Shown here in pieces: positions 17,783 to 26,693 of a stretch of DNA of 64,000 bases. The notes beneath the pieces were generated by a model. That model saw only the letters and a list, made by a program, of their open reading frames with translations, was not told the DNA's origin and made no database searches. The stretch is taken from positions 30,272 to 94,271 of the forward strand of contig CAIZFH010000229.1 in the NCBI GenBank assembly GCA_903932155.1, written 5' to 3'. This stretch comes from an uncultured Granulicella sp. GTDB taxonomy: Bacteria; Acidobacteriota; Terriglobia; Terriglobales; Acidobacteriaceae. Position numbers and translations under genes: made by a program. Positions within the stretch are counted from its first letter, which is position 1. The number at the start of each line of letters is the position of its first letter.

Positions 17783-19674
17783 TGAAGGATCTCTCTCTAA
17801 ACACGATGAAGAAAATGCATTTCCTGCTGATGGTGCCAATGCTGACGATGGGGCTGGTGGCTGCCTCTTCCGATGCGCAGACGGCCGCTGCGCGCGGCGT
17901 AACCCAGCAAGCTGCCGATCTGGCGCTGTTCGAGCGGAAGGCGGCGCTCTCAAAGGAACTGGGCGCAACCCACATGCTGGTTACTGAAGGGCTTCCGCTG
18001 GCCACGTGGGAGATGGATGCGTCAGATCCTTACCCGATGTGGTTTGTACACCACGCCGGTCTGCTGACGATCTTTCCGCCGGAAGAACTTCAGCCGTATG
18101 TGGACGCGAAGTACTCGGCTGAGGTGTCGGGGATATTGCAGCAGCGGTGCGAGGTACTGGGCAAGGTTGGACTGAAGGGCGTGTGGAATGCGAATGAGCC
18201 GGAGGTGCTGCCGGAGGCGTTTTTTACGGCGCACCCGGAGTTGCGCGGGCCGCGCATCGATCAGCCGAACCGATCGCGCACGGTGTACTTCGCCCCCAGC
18301 GTGGATGAGCCTGAGACTTTGCGGATCTATCGCGAGTCGATGCAGCGGTTGCTGAAGGCGTGCCCGGAGGTTGAGCAGTTCAACTGGGTCACGATCGATG
18401 CGGGATCGGGATTTGACTGGGCTCCGTCGCTTTATCCGGGCATCAACGGCAACAGCAACTATAAAGACCGGCCCATGTCGGACCGCGTCACGGGTTTTCT
18501 GATCAATGCGCAGCAGGCCGCACGGGAAACGGGGCACGAGATCCAGATCAGCCTGAATCCGATTACGGCGCGACAGTGGATGGTGCCCACTTTCTCGGCG
18601 GACTTGCTGGACAGCCTTGTGCGCAAGCTGCCTCGTGGACTGGCGGTGGAGGGTCGCGAAGGGCCCGATGGCCGGGCCTATGCGGGCGTGTCACAGGAAG
18701 GAGGCGCGGGGGCTTTCTACCCAGTGGTGGGTATCGTTGTGCCATCGCTTAGCAGCGGTGGAGGGGCTGCGGCGGCACGACGGATGATTAACTTTGGCGA
18801 CGCGACCACCATCGACTTCAACGATCGCCTGCTGAAGTTCACCGCAGGCAAGCCGATGCGTACGCTGGCTGAACGAGTAACGACGCTGCGCGCCTTCGCC
18901 GCAAGCGAGGTGGGCGAAGGTCAAGCGGACAACTTAGTAGATGTATGGAGTGCACTGAACGACGTTCAGCAGAACCTGCAGGTGCTGGACTTTGGCAGCA
19001 TGCTGCGCATGGGACACGTTCTGAATCGCTGGATTACACGGCCTATGGTGCCGTTTCCGGAGAATCTGACCGCAGCGGAGACGAAAGACTATCGCCCATT
19101 CCTGTTCCAGGCGAAGGGGGACGAGCAGGCCAGCGATCTGATCGACATCCAGGCGATGCGAATGTACGAGGGGTGGGGCGCACGGATGCTGTTCCAGCGG
19201 ACAATTGAGATCACGTTGCCTCGTGCTCGCAGAGCCATGAGCCTGGTGGAAGGGATTCAAAGTGCGGCGAAGGACGATGCTACAAAGAAGCAATGGGAGA
19301 TGATGGGCAAGCGTCTGCAAGCAGTTATTTATCTGCTGCAATCGGCGGACGACATGGTGGAGTACCAGGCCCAACTGGATCGCGTGAAGGCGATGGGCGC
19401 GAAGCCCGATGCAAATCCTGTGCTGGGCGTCCAGTCCGGTTGGGACCGCACCGACCTGATGCAATTGGCGCGCAGGGAGATTGACACCATGGTGGATCTG
19501 AATCGCCTGCTGCAAAGCACGAAAGAACCGATACTGGACCTTGCGCCGACTCCCACGGACGAGACGGTAATGCGCCTGGGTCCCAACATTACGGCGCAGA
19601 TCAAGCACAAGATCGATGTGATGAACGCGCACTGGCGCGACTATGATCGCCTGTTTACTGCACCGAATCCATAG
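17782..19674 (+). CDS. Secreted protein of unknown function in the pectin/tartrate island
   Basis: About 630 residues. The N-terminus MKKMHFLLMVPMLTMGLVAASSDAQ is a Sec signal. The mature part starts with a stretch typical of (beta/alpha)8 glycosidases: LGATHMLVTEGLP, then GLKGVWNANEPEVLPEAFF, FNWVTIDAGSGFDWAPSLYPG and EIQISLNPI, with acidic residues that could be catalytic. The second half is helical (LMRLARREIDTMVDLNRLLQ type). I do not recognise a named family. ATG 17782 overlaps the preceding stop; ATG 17806 is a good alternative closer to the leader. The MFS gene follows after 27 bases, so it probably shares an operon with the transporter and tartrate dehydrogenase. Confidence 0.7.
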   Translation: MKDLSLNTMKKMHFLLMVPMLTMGLVAASSDAQTAAARGVTQQAADLALFERKAALSKELGATHMLVTEGLPLATWEMDASDPYPMWFVHHAGLLTIFPPEELQPYVDAKYSAEVSGILQQRCEVLGKVGLKGVWNANEPEVLPEAFFTAHPELRGPRIDQPNRSRTVYFAPSVDEPETLRIYRESMQRLLKACPEVEQFNWVTIDAGSGFDWAPSLYPGINGNSNYKDRPMSDRVTGFLINAQQAARETGHEIQISLNPITARQWMVPTFSADLLDSLVRKLPRGLAVEGREGPDGRAYAGVSQEGGAGAFYPVVGIVVPSLSSGGGAAAARRMINFGDATTIDFNDRLLKFTAGKPMRTLAERVTTLRAFAASEVGEGQADNLVDVWSALNDVQQNLQVLDFGSMLRMGHVLNRWITRPMVPFPENLTAAETKDYRPFLFQAKGDEQASDLIDIQAMRMYEGWGARMLFQRTIEITLPRARRAMSLVEGIQSAAKDDATKKQWEMMGKRLQAVIYLLQSADDMVEYQAQLDRVKAMGAKPDANPVLGVQSGWDRTDLMQLARREIDTMVDLNRLLQSTKEPILDLAPTPTDETVMRLGPNITAQIKHKIDVMNAHWRDYDRLFTAPNP

Positions 19675-19701
19675 AGAACAACAGACCGCCAAGGGGAGAG
19701 T

Positions 19702-21033
19702 ATGAGCGATACATCTGCGCCAGCTTCCAGCCTCCTGGAGGAACGGGTGATTCGCAAGATCACCTGGCGGCTGATTCCGTTTCTGATGCTGCTGTATTTT
19801 GTCGCTTTTCTGGACCGCATCAACGTTGGATTTGCCGCACTGACGATGAACCGGGATGTGGGTCTGACGGCGCAGATGTTCGGGCTTGGATCGGGGATCT
19901 TCTTTTTGGGCTACTTTGTGTTTGAAGTGCCCTCCACGGTGATACTGCACAAAGTGGGGGCGCGATTCTGGATTGGCCGGGTGATGATTACCTGGGGCCT
20001 TGTGTCGATTGCAATGGCCTTCACGCGTGGGCCGATCAGCTTCTATGTGCTGAGATTTCTGCTTGGCGTGGCGGAAGCAGGATTTTTCCCTGGAATCATT
20101 CTCTACATAAGCTACTGGTTTCCGGCGAACCACCGCTCGGCTGCTACAGCACTCTTTATGGCTGCGGCACCGGCCGCGGGACTTATCGGATCGCCTGTGT
20201 CTGGTGCATTGATGCAGATGAACGGCATGCTCGGACTGCGCGGATGGCAATGGCTGTTCCTGGTGGAGGGCGGACCGGCTCTGGTGCTGGGGCTGATCAC
20301 GTTCTGGTATCTGACGGACCGGCCGGCGGAGGCGCAGTGGCTGGATGCGGAGGAGCGCGCGTGGCTGACGCAGGCAATCGTCGAGGAGCAGACCGCCCTC
20401 ACAGATCCACGCAGCTACAGCGTGTGGCGCGCCATGATGGATTGGAAGGTGCTGGCGCTGTCGCTGGCCTACTTCGGGACCTCCGCCGGGCTGTACACCA
20501 TTGGATTCTGGGCTCCGCTGATCGTCAGATCTCTGGGTTTCTCGGTCTTCCGCGTCGGGTTCCTGGTTGCCATTCCGAATCTGATCGCGGTGATTGGCAT
20601 GGTGTTGTGGTCGCGCCATTCCGACCGCACGGGCGAGCGTTACTGGCACGCAGCGATTGCGTGTTTGGTCGCCGCTATTGGAATGGCGATGGCTGCACAT
20701 GCGGGCACCTCGGCGATTCTGGCAATCACTGGGCTCTCACTTACGGCGTTCGGGGTGAGCGCTGCCAAACCGCCGCTATGGAGCCTTCCCACAATGTTCT
20801 TTGGCGGCACGGCGGCGGCCGCCTCCATCGGATTGATCAACTCGCTGGGTACGTTAGGCGGATTTGTTGGGCCGATCATGGTCGGCGCAAACAGCGGTGG
20901 CGGCGGACATTTCAGTCGCGGACTTACTATGGTTGGCGGTACGCTGATAGTGTCGGCTGTGACGATCCTCATTCTGCGCTTCGTGATACAAGGCGAGACG
21001 AACCAGAACCTTCCAACCCGAAAGGCGCTTTAA
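19702..21033 (+). CDS. MFS transporter, anion:cation symporter type (uronate/tartrate-like)
   Basis: Inner-membrane carrier of 443 residues with about 12 hydrophobic segments. The opening RLIPFLMLLYFVAFLDRINVGFAAL, the RFLLGVAEAGFFPGIILYISYWFP segment and the central loop before residue 240 are typical of the ACS family that carries glucarate, galactonate, hexuronates, phthalate or tartrate. AAGGGGAG precedes the ATG. It lies 27 bases after the unknown secreted protein and one base before the tartrate dehydrogenase gene, so tartrate or a related hydroxy-acid is the most likely substrate. That assignment is from context only. Confidence 0.88.
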   Translation: MSDTSAPASSLLEERVIRKITWRLIPFLMLLYFVAFLDRINVGFAALTMNRDVGLTAQMFGLGSGIFFLGYFVFEVPSTVILHKVGARFWIGRVMITWGLVSIAMAFTRGPISFYVLRFLLGVAEAGFFPGIILYISYWFPANHRSAATALFMAAAPAAGLIGSPVSGALMQMNGMLGLRGWQWLFLVEGGPALVLGLITFWYLTDRPAEAQWLDAEERAWLTQAIVEEQTALTDPRSYSVWRAMMDWKVLALSLAYFGTSAGLYTIGFWAPLIVRSLGFSVFRVGFLVAIPNLIAVIGMVLWSRHSDRTGERYWHAAIACLVAAIGMAMAAHAGTSAILAITGLSLTAFGVSAAKPPLWSLPTMFFGGTAAAASIGLINSLGTLGGFVGPIMVGANSGGGGHFSRGLTMVGGTLIVSAVTILILRFVIQGETNQNLPTRKAL

Positions 21034-21034
21034 C

Positions 21035-22132
21035 ATGCCCCATGACAGTGCAAGAAACCGGAGCTACAGAATTGCCGTTATCCCCGGTGATGGAATTGGC
21101 GGGGAGGTTGTGCCGGAGGGTGTATGCGTGCTGCAGTCCGCCGCAACGCGATTCGGCTTCAAGCTTCAACTCGATGAGTTCGACTTCGCCTGCTGCGAGT
21201 ACTACCTGAAGCACAACAAGATGGTGCCGGACGATTGGAAGGAGAAGATTGGCCACCACGACGCCATCTTCTTCGGGGCCGTGGGCTGGCCGGAGAAGAT
21301 TCCCGACCACATATCGCTATGGGGATCGCTGATTGCCTTCCGCCGGGAGTTCGATCAGTATGTCAACCTGCGGCCGGTCCGGCTGATGCCCGGTGTGCCG
21401 TGTCCACTGGCCGGACGCAAGCCCGGCGACATTGATTTCTTTGTGGTGCGCGAAAACACGGAAGGCGAATACTCCTCCATCGGCGGCAGAATATTTCCAG
21501 GGACCGACCGCGAGGTCGTATTGCAAGAGACCGTGATGACACGAATCGGTGTGGACCGCATTTTGAAATTTGCATTCAACCTGGCGCAGCGGCGCGAGAA
21601 GAAACATCTGACATCGGCCACGAAATCGAACGGTATCTCCATCACGATGCCATTCTGGGACGAGCGCGTGGTGGAGATTGGCAAAGCCTTCCCCACAGTC
21701 ACATGGGACAAATATCACATTGATATTCTGACCGCGCAGTTCGTTCTCAATCCCGACCGGTTCGACGTGGTGGTAGCGTCGAACCTCTTCGGTGACATTC
21801 TCTCCGACCTAGGACCGGCGTGCGCGGGAACGATCGGCATCGCACCCTCCGGCAACATCAATCCGGAAGGCCGCTTTCCATCGCTCTTCGAACCAGTGCA
21901 TGGCTCCGCACCGGACATTGCCGGCCAGGGTATCGCGAATCCAATTGGCCAGATATGGTCCGCCGCCATGATGCTGGACCATCTTGGTGAAGTGGAGGCA
22001 GGGGCTGCGATCCTCAGAGCAATCGAGAGAACGCTGATTGATAAATCGCTCTGCACCCGCGACGTTGGCGGCACGGCAAATACATCCGCCGCGGGCAAGG
22101 CGATCGCTGACGCGCTTGCTGCTGGAATCTGA
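21035..22132 (+). CDS. ttuC: Tartrate dehydrogenase / D-malate dehydrogenase (decarboxylating) family
   Basis: NAD-dependent beta-decarboxylating dehydrogenase of 365 residues in the isocitrate/isopropylmalate superfamily. Specific marks are YRIAVIPGDGIGGEVVPEG, the motif DHISLWGSLIAFRREFDQYVNLRPVRL (positions about 90-117), VVRENTEGEYSSIGGR, and SNLFGDILSDLGPACAGTIGIAPSGNINPE; LWGSL plus SGNINPE distinguish the tartrate/D-malate group from LeuB. Asp residues of FGDILSD bind the metal. Known members convert tartrate to oxaloglycolate or glycerate and D-malate to pyruvate. The ATG is one base after the MFS stop, a sign of translational coupling. The exact stereoisomer used cannot be read from the sequence. 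Confidence 0.88.
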   Translation: MPHDSARNRSYRIAVIPGDGIGGEVVPEGVCVLQSAATRFGFKLQLDEFDFACCEYYLKHNKMVPDDWKEKIGHHDAIFFGAVGWPEKIPDHISLWGSLIAFRREFDQYVNLRPVRLMPGVPCPLAGRKPGDIDFFVVRENTEGEYSSIGGRIFPGTDREVVLQETVMTRIGVDRILKFAFNLAQRREKKHLTSATKSNGISITMPFWDERVVEIGKAFPTVTWDKYHIDILTAQFVLNPDRFDVVVASNLFGDILSDLGPACAGTIGIAPSGNINPEGRFPSLFEPVHGSAPDIAGQGIANPIGQIWSAAMMLDHLGEVEAGAAILRAIERTLIDKSLCTRDVGGTANTSAAGKAIADALAAGI

Positions 22133-22163
22133 ACTGTCTGGCTAGCAAAATGATGCGGTCACT

Positions 22164-23501
22164 TCACTGCTCGCGTATGCCTGCGGGCGATTCCGATGTT
22201 ACGGAGCTCAAGGAAGCGCCATTGAGGATGAGCGCGGCACGCTGATCGTCGAATGCATGTTCCCATTTGGCGATTACGATGGTGGCAACTCCGTTGCCAA
22301 TGATGTTGGTGACAGCGCGCGCAGCATTGGTGAACTGTTCCACGCCGAGCAGCAGGACCAGGCCCGCGGCAGGAATCTGGTGCATGGTCGCCAGGGTCGC
22401 GGCCAGTGTGACAAAGCCCGCTCCGGCGACCCCGGCTGACCCTTTTGATGTGAGCATGAGCACCAGCAGGACAGCGATCTCGTCCGCGAGGCTGAGGTGC
22501 GTATTGGTGGCCTGGGCGATGAAGATTGCGCCCATGGCCAGGTAGATGGCGGTGCCGCCGGCGTTAAAGGTGTAGCCCGCGGGCATCACCATGCCGACGA
22601 TGGACCTCTCGCAGCCGAGCTGCTCTAGCTTGAGCATCAAGGGCGCCATCACCGCCTCTGACGAGGAGGTGCCAAGGGTGATGAGGATCTCTTCGCGGAA
22701 GTATCGCAGCAGTTTGAAGAGACTGAATCCCGCTGCTCGCGCGATGCCGCCCAGCACCACAACTATGAATACGATGGATACGATCCAAACCTCGGCCGTG
22801 AATTGCGCCAGCGGCCTCAGGCTGCGCAGGCCATACTGTCCGATGGTGTATGCCATGCCGCCGAATGCGCCGATGGGCGCAAGGCGCATGACGAAACGCA
22901 CGATGCCGAAGAGACCACGGAGAAAGAGGTCCAGCATATTGACCAGCGGGCGTGCGGCCTCGCGGAACTGCGAGAGCGCCAGGCCGAAGAGTACGCCGAA
23001 GAGGATGATCTGGAGCACATTGCCACTGACAAAGGCATCGCCGATGCTGGATGGGATGATATTGAGCAGGAAGTCTACGAAGCCCAGATGCTGGGCGGAG
23101 GCGGTGTATCCGGCGATGGCTTTGGTATCGAGCGTGGACGCATCGATGTTCATTCCGCGTCCGGGATGCAGCAGGGTTACGGCGATCAGCCCCATCAGGA
23201 GTGAGACCGTGGAGACCACCTCGAAGTAGAGCAGCGCCTTGGCTCCGACGCGTCCGACTTCCTTGAGATCGCCCATACGCGCGATGCCGATGACGACGCT
23301 GGCGAAGATGATGGGAGCAAGTGTCATGCGGATGAGGCGGACAAATCCATCGCCCAGCGGCTTGAGCGTGACGGCCTGGTGAGGGAAGAACACTCCCATG
23401 AGGATGCCGAGCACTATGCCCACCAGCACCTGCAGCCATAACGGCCCCAGCAGGGGACGGCGTGTGGCCGGAGTTGCTGTGCTGACATCTTGACCAGACA
23501 T
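22164..23501 (-). CDS. dctA: C4-dicarboxylate:cation symporter, DctA/GltP family
   Basis: Integral inner-membrane protein of 445 residues. Family motifs are LGILMGVFFP, FVRLIRMTLAPIIFASVVIGI, the serine-rich re-entrant loop (LGTSSSEAVMAPLMLKLEQL), YTFNAGGTAIYLAMGAIFIAQA and GSAGVAGAGFVTLAATL, which holds the ion- and substrate-binding residues. It would import succinate, malate, fumarate or tartrate with protons or sodium. ATG 23501 is chosen because GGAG lies ten bases upstream and it starts seven bases after the tarD stop; the longer start at 23519 would overlap tarD. Position directly after tarD suggests import of its substrate. Confidence 0.9.
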   Translation of the reverse strand: MSGQDVSTATPATRRPLLGPLWLQVLVGIVLGILMGVFFPHQAVTLKPLGDGFVRLIRMTLAPIIFASVVIGIARMGDLKEVGRVGAKALLYFEVVSTVSLLMGLIAVTLLHPGRGMNIDASTLDTKAIAGYTASAQHLGFVDFLLNIIPSSIGDAFVSGNVLQIILFGVLFGLALSQFREAARPLVNMLDLFLRGLFGIVRFVMRLAPIGAFGGMAYTIGQYGLRSLRPLAQFTAEVWIVSIVFIVVVLGGIARAAGFSLFKLLRYFREEILITLGTSSSEAVMAPLMLKLEQLGCERSIVGMVMPAGYTFNAGGTAIYLAMGAIFIAQATNTHLSLADEIAVLLVLMLTSKGSAGVAGAGFVTLAATLATMHQIPAAGLVLLLGVEQFTNAARAVTNIIGNGVATIVIAKWEHAFDDQRAALILNGASLSSVTSESPAGIREQ

Positions 23502-23508
23502 AGTGGGT

Positions 23509-24672
23509 CTACTCCGCAAGCGAACGCATCACACGAATCAAGTCTGATTTTCCTTCGAAGCCGATGCCGGGCAGATCGGGCATGGCAATGTATCCGCCCT
23601 CGACTCGGACGCCGTCCGGAAAGCCCCCATAGGGTTGGAAGAGGTCGGGATAGCTTTCATTTCCGCCAAGTCCGAGTCCGGCTGCAATGTTGAGGGACAT
23701 CTGATGCCCGCCGTGCGGAATGCATCGGCGCGGCGACCAACCTGCCACCTTCAGCACCTGCAAGGTACGCAGATATTCACACAGGCCGTAGGACAAAGCG
23801 CAGTCGAACTGGAGCCAGTCGCGGTCTGGGCGCATGCCTCCGTAGCGCAGCAGATTGCGCGCATCCTGATGGCTGAAGAGATTTTCTCCAGTGGCCATGG
23901 GGCCGGGGTAGAACTCCGCAAGGGCCGCTTGCAACGCATAATCCAGCGGATCGCCTGCCTCCTCGTACCAGAAGAGAGGATACTGGCGCAGCATTTTGGC
24001 GTAGGCAATCGCGGTCTCCAGATTGAATCGGCCATTGGCATCGACGCCAAGCTGCGCGTGGCTGCCGATCTCCGCGAGCACGGCTTCGATGCGTTCGCGG
24101 TCTTCGTCGATGGTGGCGCCACCGATCTTCATCTTGACCACGGTGTATCCGCGGTCGAGATAGCTGCGCATCTCCGCGCGCAGGGCAGAGAGATCCTTGC
24201 CGGGATAGTAGTAGCCACCGGCGGCATAGACGAAGACGCGCGGATCGGCCTGCATACCGTGACGCTCCGCAAGCAGACGGAAGAGCGGCATACCTGCGAT
24301 CTTGGCTACGGCGTCCCACACCGCCATATCGATGGTGCCAACCGCGACGCTGCGTTCGCCATGCCCGCCGGGCTTCTCGTTGTGCATCAGCACAGACCAA
24401 ATGCGGTCGGGATCGAGGTTGTCGCCGGGGTCGTTCAGCAGGTCGGCCGGCGGAGCCTCCAGCAGGCGGCGCGCAAACCGCTCACGGATCAGTCCTCCCT
24501 GACCGTAGCGACCATTGGAGTTGAATCCATAGCCGATGACAGGCTTGCCGTCTCGAATTACATCGGTGACGACGGCGACCAGTGAGCAGGTCATCCGCGA
24601 AAAATCGATGTATGCGTTGGCAATCGGGCTAGAGATGGGCGCTGTAATTTCACGCAGGTCTACGATGCGCAT
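23509..24672 (-). CDS. tarD: D(-)-tartrate dehydratase, enolase superfamily
   Basis: Dehydrates D-tartrate to oxaloacetate in the cytoplasm. The 387 residues closely follow the characterised Bradyrhizobium enzyme as I remember it. Active-site residues are all present: Lys182 in KMK, metal ligands Asp211 (VDANG), Glu237 (WYEE) and Glu263 (TGEN), and His320 in IPHGGH. The 20s loop reads PISSPIANAYIDFS as in tartrate dehydratases, which sets it apart from other mandelate-racemase relatives. ATG 24672 has AAGGAGG five or six bases upstream; an earlier ATG at 24699 lacks support. Operon with dctA. Oxaloacetate would enter the TCA cycle directly. Confidence 0.9.
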   Translation of the reverse strand: MRIVDLREITAPISSPIANAYIDFSRMTCSLVAVVTDVIRDGKPVIGYGFNSNGRYGQGGLIRERFARRLLEAPPADLLNDPGDNLDPDRIWSVLMHNEKPGGHGERSVAVGTIDMAVWDAVAKIAGMPLFRLLAERHGMQADPRVFVYAAGGYYYPGKDLSALRAEMRSYLDRGYTVVKMKIGGATIDEDRERIEAVLAEIGSHAQLGVDANGRFNLETAIAYAKMLRQYPLFWYEEAGDPLDYALQAALAEFYPGPMATGENLFSHQDARNLLRYGGMRPDRDWLQFDCALSYGLCEYLRTLQVLKVAGWSPRRCIPHGGHQMSLNIAAGLGLGGNESYPDLFQPYGGFPDGVRVEGGYIAMPDLPGIGFEGKSDLIRVMRSLAE

Positions 24673-24701
24673 GACGCCTCCTTGCATAGCTGCGCTCAAC
24701 C

Positions 24702-24757
24702 AGTATGCCGTTTGGACGGGTTGTCACGACAGATTATTATTTCCTTTGAGTATGCCG
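24702..24757 (-). promoter_or_regulatory. Two direct copies of AGTATGCCG upstream of tarD
   Basis: The nonamer AGTATGCCG occurs at 24702-24710 and 24749-24757 (CGGCATACT in the gene's direction), 47 bases apart, within the 106-base gap before tarD. A TTGTCACGAC stretch lies between them. Regularly spaced direct repeats are typical of activator sites, but no regulator is known. Confidence 0.35.
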
Positions 24758-24778
24758 AGCCAGCAAAGCGTTGCTGGA

Positions 24779-26602
24779 TTACGGAGTGACAGAGTCCGGC
24801 GCGGCGCGGCTCATCAGGATGCGCACGTCGGTGGACTTGTTGATGGAGAAGGCAGGCGGCGAGCTGGGCGCGGTGATGGCGAAGAAGTCCGCGCGATGGA
24901 CTTCGTCGAGATAGATGGCGGGGCGCGCATCGGGCGCGACGGGTGCGACCTCAACGTGGCTCATCTCCAGGCGATTGACGTGACGGAAGTAGAAGCCGTA
25001 GGCGGGCAGCGGGCCCAGCATGGACGGCTCTGGGTAGGAGTTTTCGTGCTCGCCAACCTCGATCTTGGCCTGATCGGCCGTGCCTCCGCCGACGCACTCG
25101 ACGAAGACATCGGAGATTTTGAGGTCTTCGACAGGGAAGCCGGGAATACCGGTGATGTTGGAGCCGAACCTGGATACGGTGTTGTGGCATGAAATGTTGG
25201 AGATTAACACGCGCTTGAGGGTACCTGGGACGGTGCTCTGATCCGTTCCCACAGCGCCCTTGGGGCCGCGCAGGCGCGCGCCAAGGCGCACGAAGATGGG
25301 GCAACTGCCGATGTCGCGCATGGTGATGTTGGAGATGGCGACATCTTCCAGATGGGCGCCGTCCACGGTCTCAAGCGCGAGGCCCTGGCAGCCCTCGAAG
25401 ACGCAGTTGGAGACGGTGAGGTTGACAAATCCACCGTTGGATTCCGTGCCCAGCTTGATGCGTCCTGTGCCGCTGTTCGGCCTGCGCTTCCAGGTGCCAT
25501 CCATCACGCTGCCCAGCTCCCAGCAGCCGGCGACGTAGCAGTTGGTGATGTTGATGTTGTTGCAGGAGCGGTTATAGCCCAACGCAAAGCTGGCCTTGGG
25601 GACGATAGCGTCATCCCAGGGCGAGTTGACGGTGCAGTTGGAGACGCGCACATTCTTGCAGCAGTCGATGTCCATGCCGTCGCGGTCGGTGTCGATCCTG
25701 AGGTTGTCGATGGTGAGGTTGTCGACCCCTGTGACCAGGATGGCGAAGTGGCCTCCCTTGAGCATGGAGAAGTCGCGCAGAACCACGTTGCGGCAGTTCT
25801 TGAGGCCAATGGCCTTGTTGCCGACGCCGGCCTGCTCCGCCTGGTACTGGGGATAGTTGCCTCGTCCGGGACGCGCGGCACCGGCAGCTGGTCCACCGGC
25901 AGCGCCTGCTCCGCCACGTCCACCTGCTGCGCCAGCTGCCGCTGCTGCACCTGCTCCGCCTCGTCCACCGGCTGCGCCGGCTGCCGCGGCTGCGCCGGGC
26001 GTGCCAGGATCGCCGGGTCGTTCTACATGGGTGCCGACACCGGTAGCACCGCCGGTATCAGCGGGGGGCCTGCCAGGGCCTGCGCCGAAGCTGAGACCCT
26101 TCCCCCAGATGAGGCCGGGGCCGGTGATGGAGAAGTCGCTGATGCCGTCGCCCCAGAGTAATGAGTTGTGCCAGTGGTTGTGGCCGTAGTCCTGATAGGC
26201 ATCCCATGCCGTTTTTGGCTCGGCCGCGTCGTAGGTTCCGCCCATGTATCCGGTTGTCTGGCCGGGCAGGGGAGATTCCGCGGCAATAATGGCGCAACCC
26301 TGCGAAAGATACAGATCGACGTGGCTCTTGAGCCGAATAGAGAAGCTGACATAGTTGCCCGCGGGGAAGATGACGGTGCCTCCACCGGCGGCGGCGGCCG
26401 CTTCAATGGCCTTGTTGATGGCGGGCGAGTCGACGGTTTTGCCATCGCCGGTTGCGCCGTAGGTACGCACGTCAAAGAGCATGGGAGAGAGTGCCGTGAC
26501 AGCGGCTTTTTTGGCTGCGGCAAACGCTGGAAGGGTGGAGGCGGCAAGACCCATGCTGCTGAGTCTTAGTAGATCGCGGCGGGCAGAATCGAATGGTTTC
26601 AT
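24779..26602 (-). CDS. Secreted GH28 polygalacturonase-like protein with a Gly/Ala-rich insert
   Basis: Right-handed beta-helix enzyme of 607 residues expected to cut alpha-galacturonosyl links in pectin. The N-terminus has a Tat-like leader (SARRDLLRLSSMGLAAS). GH28 marks are FDVRTYGATGDGKTVDSPAINKAIEAA, the Asp triad (TDRDGMDID near 305-313 and WDDAIV with Asp330-331) and RIK at 381-383. The usual GHG is replaced by ELGS. Residues about 173-250 form an Ala/Gly/Arg/Pro low-complexity insert with an internal repeat of 16 residues (AAAAAGAAGGRGGAGA) between two helix coils. It follows PL4 by 91 bases and precedes tarD by 106 bases on the same strand. Confidence 0.88.
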   Translation of the reverse strand: MKPFDSARRDLLRLSSMGLAASTLPAFAAAKKAAVTALSPMLFDVRTYGATGDGKTVDSPAINKAIEAAAAAGGGTVIFPAGNYVSFSIRLKSHVDLYLSQGCAIIAAESPLPGQTTGYMGGTYDAAEPKTAWDAYQDYGHNHWHNSLLWGDGISDFSITGPGLIWGKGLSFGAGPGRPPADTGGATGVGTHVERPGDPGTPGAAAAAGAAGGRGGAGAAAAAGAAGGRGGAGAAGGPAAGAARPGRGNYPQYQAEQAGVGNKAIGLKNCRNVVLRDFSMLKGGHFAILVTGVDNLTIDNLRIDTDRDGMDIDCCKNVRVSNCTVNSPWDDAIVPKASFALGYNRSCNNINITNCYVAGCWELGSVMDGTWKRRPNSGTGRIKLGTESNGGFVNLTVSNCVFEGCQGLALETVDGAHLEDVAISNITMRDIGSCPIFVRLGARLRGPKGAVGTDQSTVPGTLKRVLISNISCHNTVSRFGSNITGIPGFPVEDLKISDVFVECVGGGTADQAKIEVGEHENSYPEPSMLGPLPAYGFYFRHVNRLEMSHVEVAPVAPDARPAIYLDEVHRADFFAITAPSSPPAFSINKSTDVRILMSRAAPDSVTP

Positions 26603-26693
26603 GGCGGGGTCATCCTAGCAGAATGGGTATGTCAAATGGAAATCTTGCTGGTTGGAAAGCGAAGGTAGACATATTGCGAATGGGGTGGAGGAG

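Noticed and set aside
18934-20700. A 588-residue minus-strand frame
   Set aside because: It spans the opposite strand of two clear genes and is rich in His, Arg and Gln, as shadow frames are.
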